Below, piece by piece: positions 5,390 through 6,026 of a stretch of DNA of 6,026 nucleotides. The translations under genes and the position numbers were made by a program. The notes beneath the pieces were generated by a model that was given only the letters and a program-made list of their open reading frames with translations, made no database searches and was not told where the DNA came from. The stretch is from contig JANRJB010000418.1 of the NCBI GenBank assembly GCA_033764265.1, forward strand, positions 1-6,026, given 5' to 3'. Position 1 is the stretch's first letter; each line of letters starts with the position of its first letter. This DNA is from VGEM01 sp033764265 (GTDB lineage: Bacteria; Pseudomonadota; Alphaproteobacteria; Rhodospirillales; Rhodospirillaceae).

Positions 5390-6026
5390 GTCACGGCGGC
5401 GCGCTGCTGGAAGGCCGGCCGGTCCCATTCGCGATGCTGCATCACCGCGCCTAGATGCGCGACCGCGTCCCACACGTCAACATGCCGCAGGTAGAGCGGC
5501 GCGAAGCCGAAGCGCAGCAGGTCGGGGGCGCGGAAATCGCCGATCACGCCGCGCGCGATCAAGGCCTGCACGATGGCGTAGCCTTGCGGGTGGCGAAACG
5601 ACACCTGGCTGCCGCGCGCCATGGCGTCGCGCGGCGAGGCGAGAACCAGCTCCGGGACGCGCCGCGGCACCAGATCGGCGAACAGCGTGGTCAGCGCCAT
5701 GCTCTTGGCCCGCACCGCCGCCATGTCGACCTGGTCCCAGACCTCCAGCGCCGCGTCGAGCGCGGCGAGCGACAGCACCGGCGGCGTGCCGCAGAGCAGC
5801 CGGTCAGTGCCGGCCGCCGGCGCGTAAGCCGTGGCGAAGTCGAACGGTCGCGCATGGCCCATCCAGCCGCTCAGCGGCTGGTCCAGCGCCGCCTGGTGGC
5901 GGCCTGCGACGAAGGCGAAGGCCGGCGCGCCCGGCCCGCCGTTCAGGTATTTGTAGCCGCAGCCGACGGCGAGGTCGGCGTTCGCTGCCGTGAGATCGAC
6001 CGGCAGCGCCCCGGCACTGTGCGACA
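5386..6026 (-). CDS. kynU: Kynureninase, C-terminal part (gene cut by the window edge)
   Basis: The last 212 residues are visible; a full kynureninase is usually about 400-420 aa. The PLP enzyme hydrolyses L-kynurenine to anthranilate and L-alanine (or 3-hydroxykynurenine to 3-hydroxyanthranilate) in tryptophan breakdown. At the window edge the minus strand encodes SHSAGALPVDL, which carries the PLP-contacting segment. GCGYKYLNGGPG follows (coded about 5943-5978) and holds the Schiff-base lysine. Then come GWMGHARPFDF and GTPPVLSLAALD, and near the end the conserved LRFGFAPLYLRHVDVWDAV. No frame break is seen. The stop TGA (5388-5386) overlaps the ATG of the HAD gene, so the two are probably translated from one mRNA. 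The upstream half and promoter lie outside the window. Confidence 0.95.
   Translation of the reverse strand, partial: SHSAGALPVDLTAANADLAVGCGYKYLNGGPGAPAFAFVAGRHQAALDQPLSGWMGHARPFDFATAYAPAAGTDRLLCGTPPVLSLAALDAALEVWDQVDMAAVRAKSMALTTLFADLVPRRVPELVLASPRDAMARGSQVSFRHPQGYAIVQALIARGVIGDFRAPDLLRFGFAPLYLRHVDVWDAVAHLGAVMQHREWDRPAFQQRAAVT

Overview
The window reads as chromosomal DNA of a high-GC alphaproteobacterium. By eye the GC content is near 70%, third codon positions are almost always G or C, and the icd is the eukaryotic-type NADP enzyme common in that class. A Rhodospirillales-like host is plausible, but the sequence does not fix the order. No insertion sequence, phage gene, CRISPR array, tRNA or rRNA was seen, and base use is even across the genes. 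It looks like core chromosome, not an accessory island.

Layout, left to right. Bases 1-265 hold no credible gene. They contain a GC-rich repeat cluster: two direct copies of a 38-bp element (28-65 and 74-111) and a diverged inverted copy (224-263) next to a stem-loop. Then comes a minus-strand gene for a membrane-anchored protein with two Ig-like repeats and a C-terminal LysM domain (266-1249). A 139-bp divergent spacer follows, with a strong 13-bp imperfect dyad (1333-1367) just ahead of the ribosome-binding site of a plus-strand di-haem cytochrome b561-type membrane protein (GTG start, 1389-2075). Seven bases beyond its stop lies the stop codon of a minus-strand cytochrome c'/c-556 precursor (2083-2550), so the two redox proteins sit tail to tail. 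Divergent from the cytochrome c gene is a LOG-family nucleotide phosphoribohydrolase (2697-3254), followed on the same strand by icd (3308-4528). A textbook rho-independent terminator (4552-4583) closes icd. On the minus strand, a kynureninase gene cut by the right edge (5386-6026) overlaps the start of a HAD-type phosphatase gene (4586-5389) in an ATGA arrangement, which suggests one translationally coupled operon.

How the parts relate: the cytochrome b and c proteins are likely electron-transfer partners, the b protein in the inner membrane and the c protein in the periplasm. icd feeds the TCA cycle and NADPH supply. kynU serves tryptophan/kynurenine breakdown to anthranilate and alanine, and the role of its coupled HAD phosphatase is unknown. 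The LysM protein is a predicted inner-membrane or periplasmic cell-wall-binding factor. I found no clear novel defence or mobile system. The points most worth a second look are the dyad ahead of the cytochrome b gene, the repeat family at the left end, and the kynU-HAD coupling.
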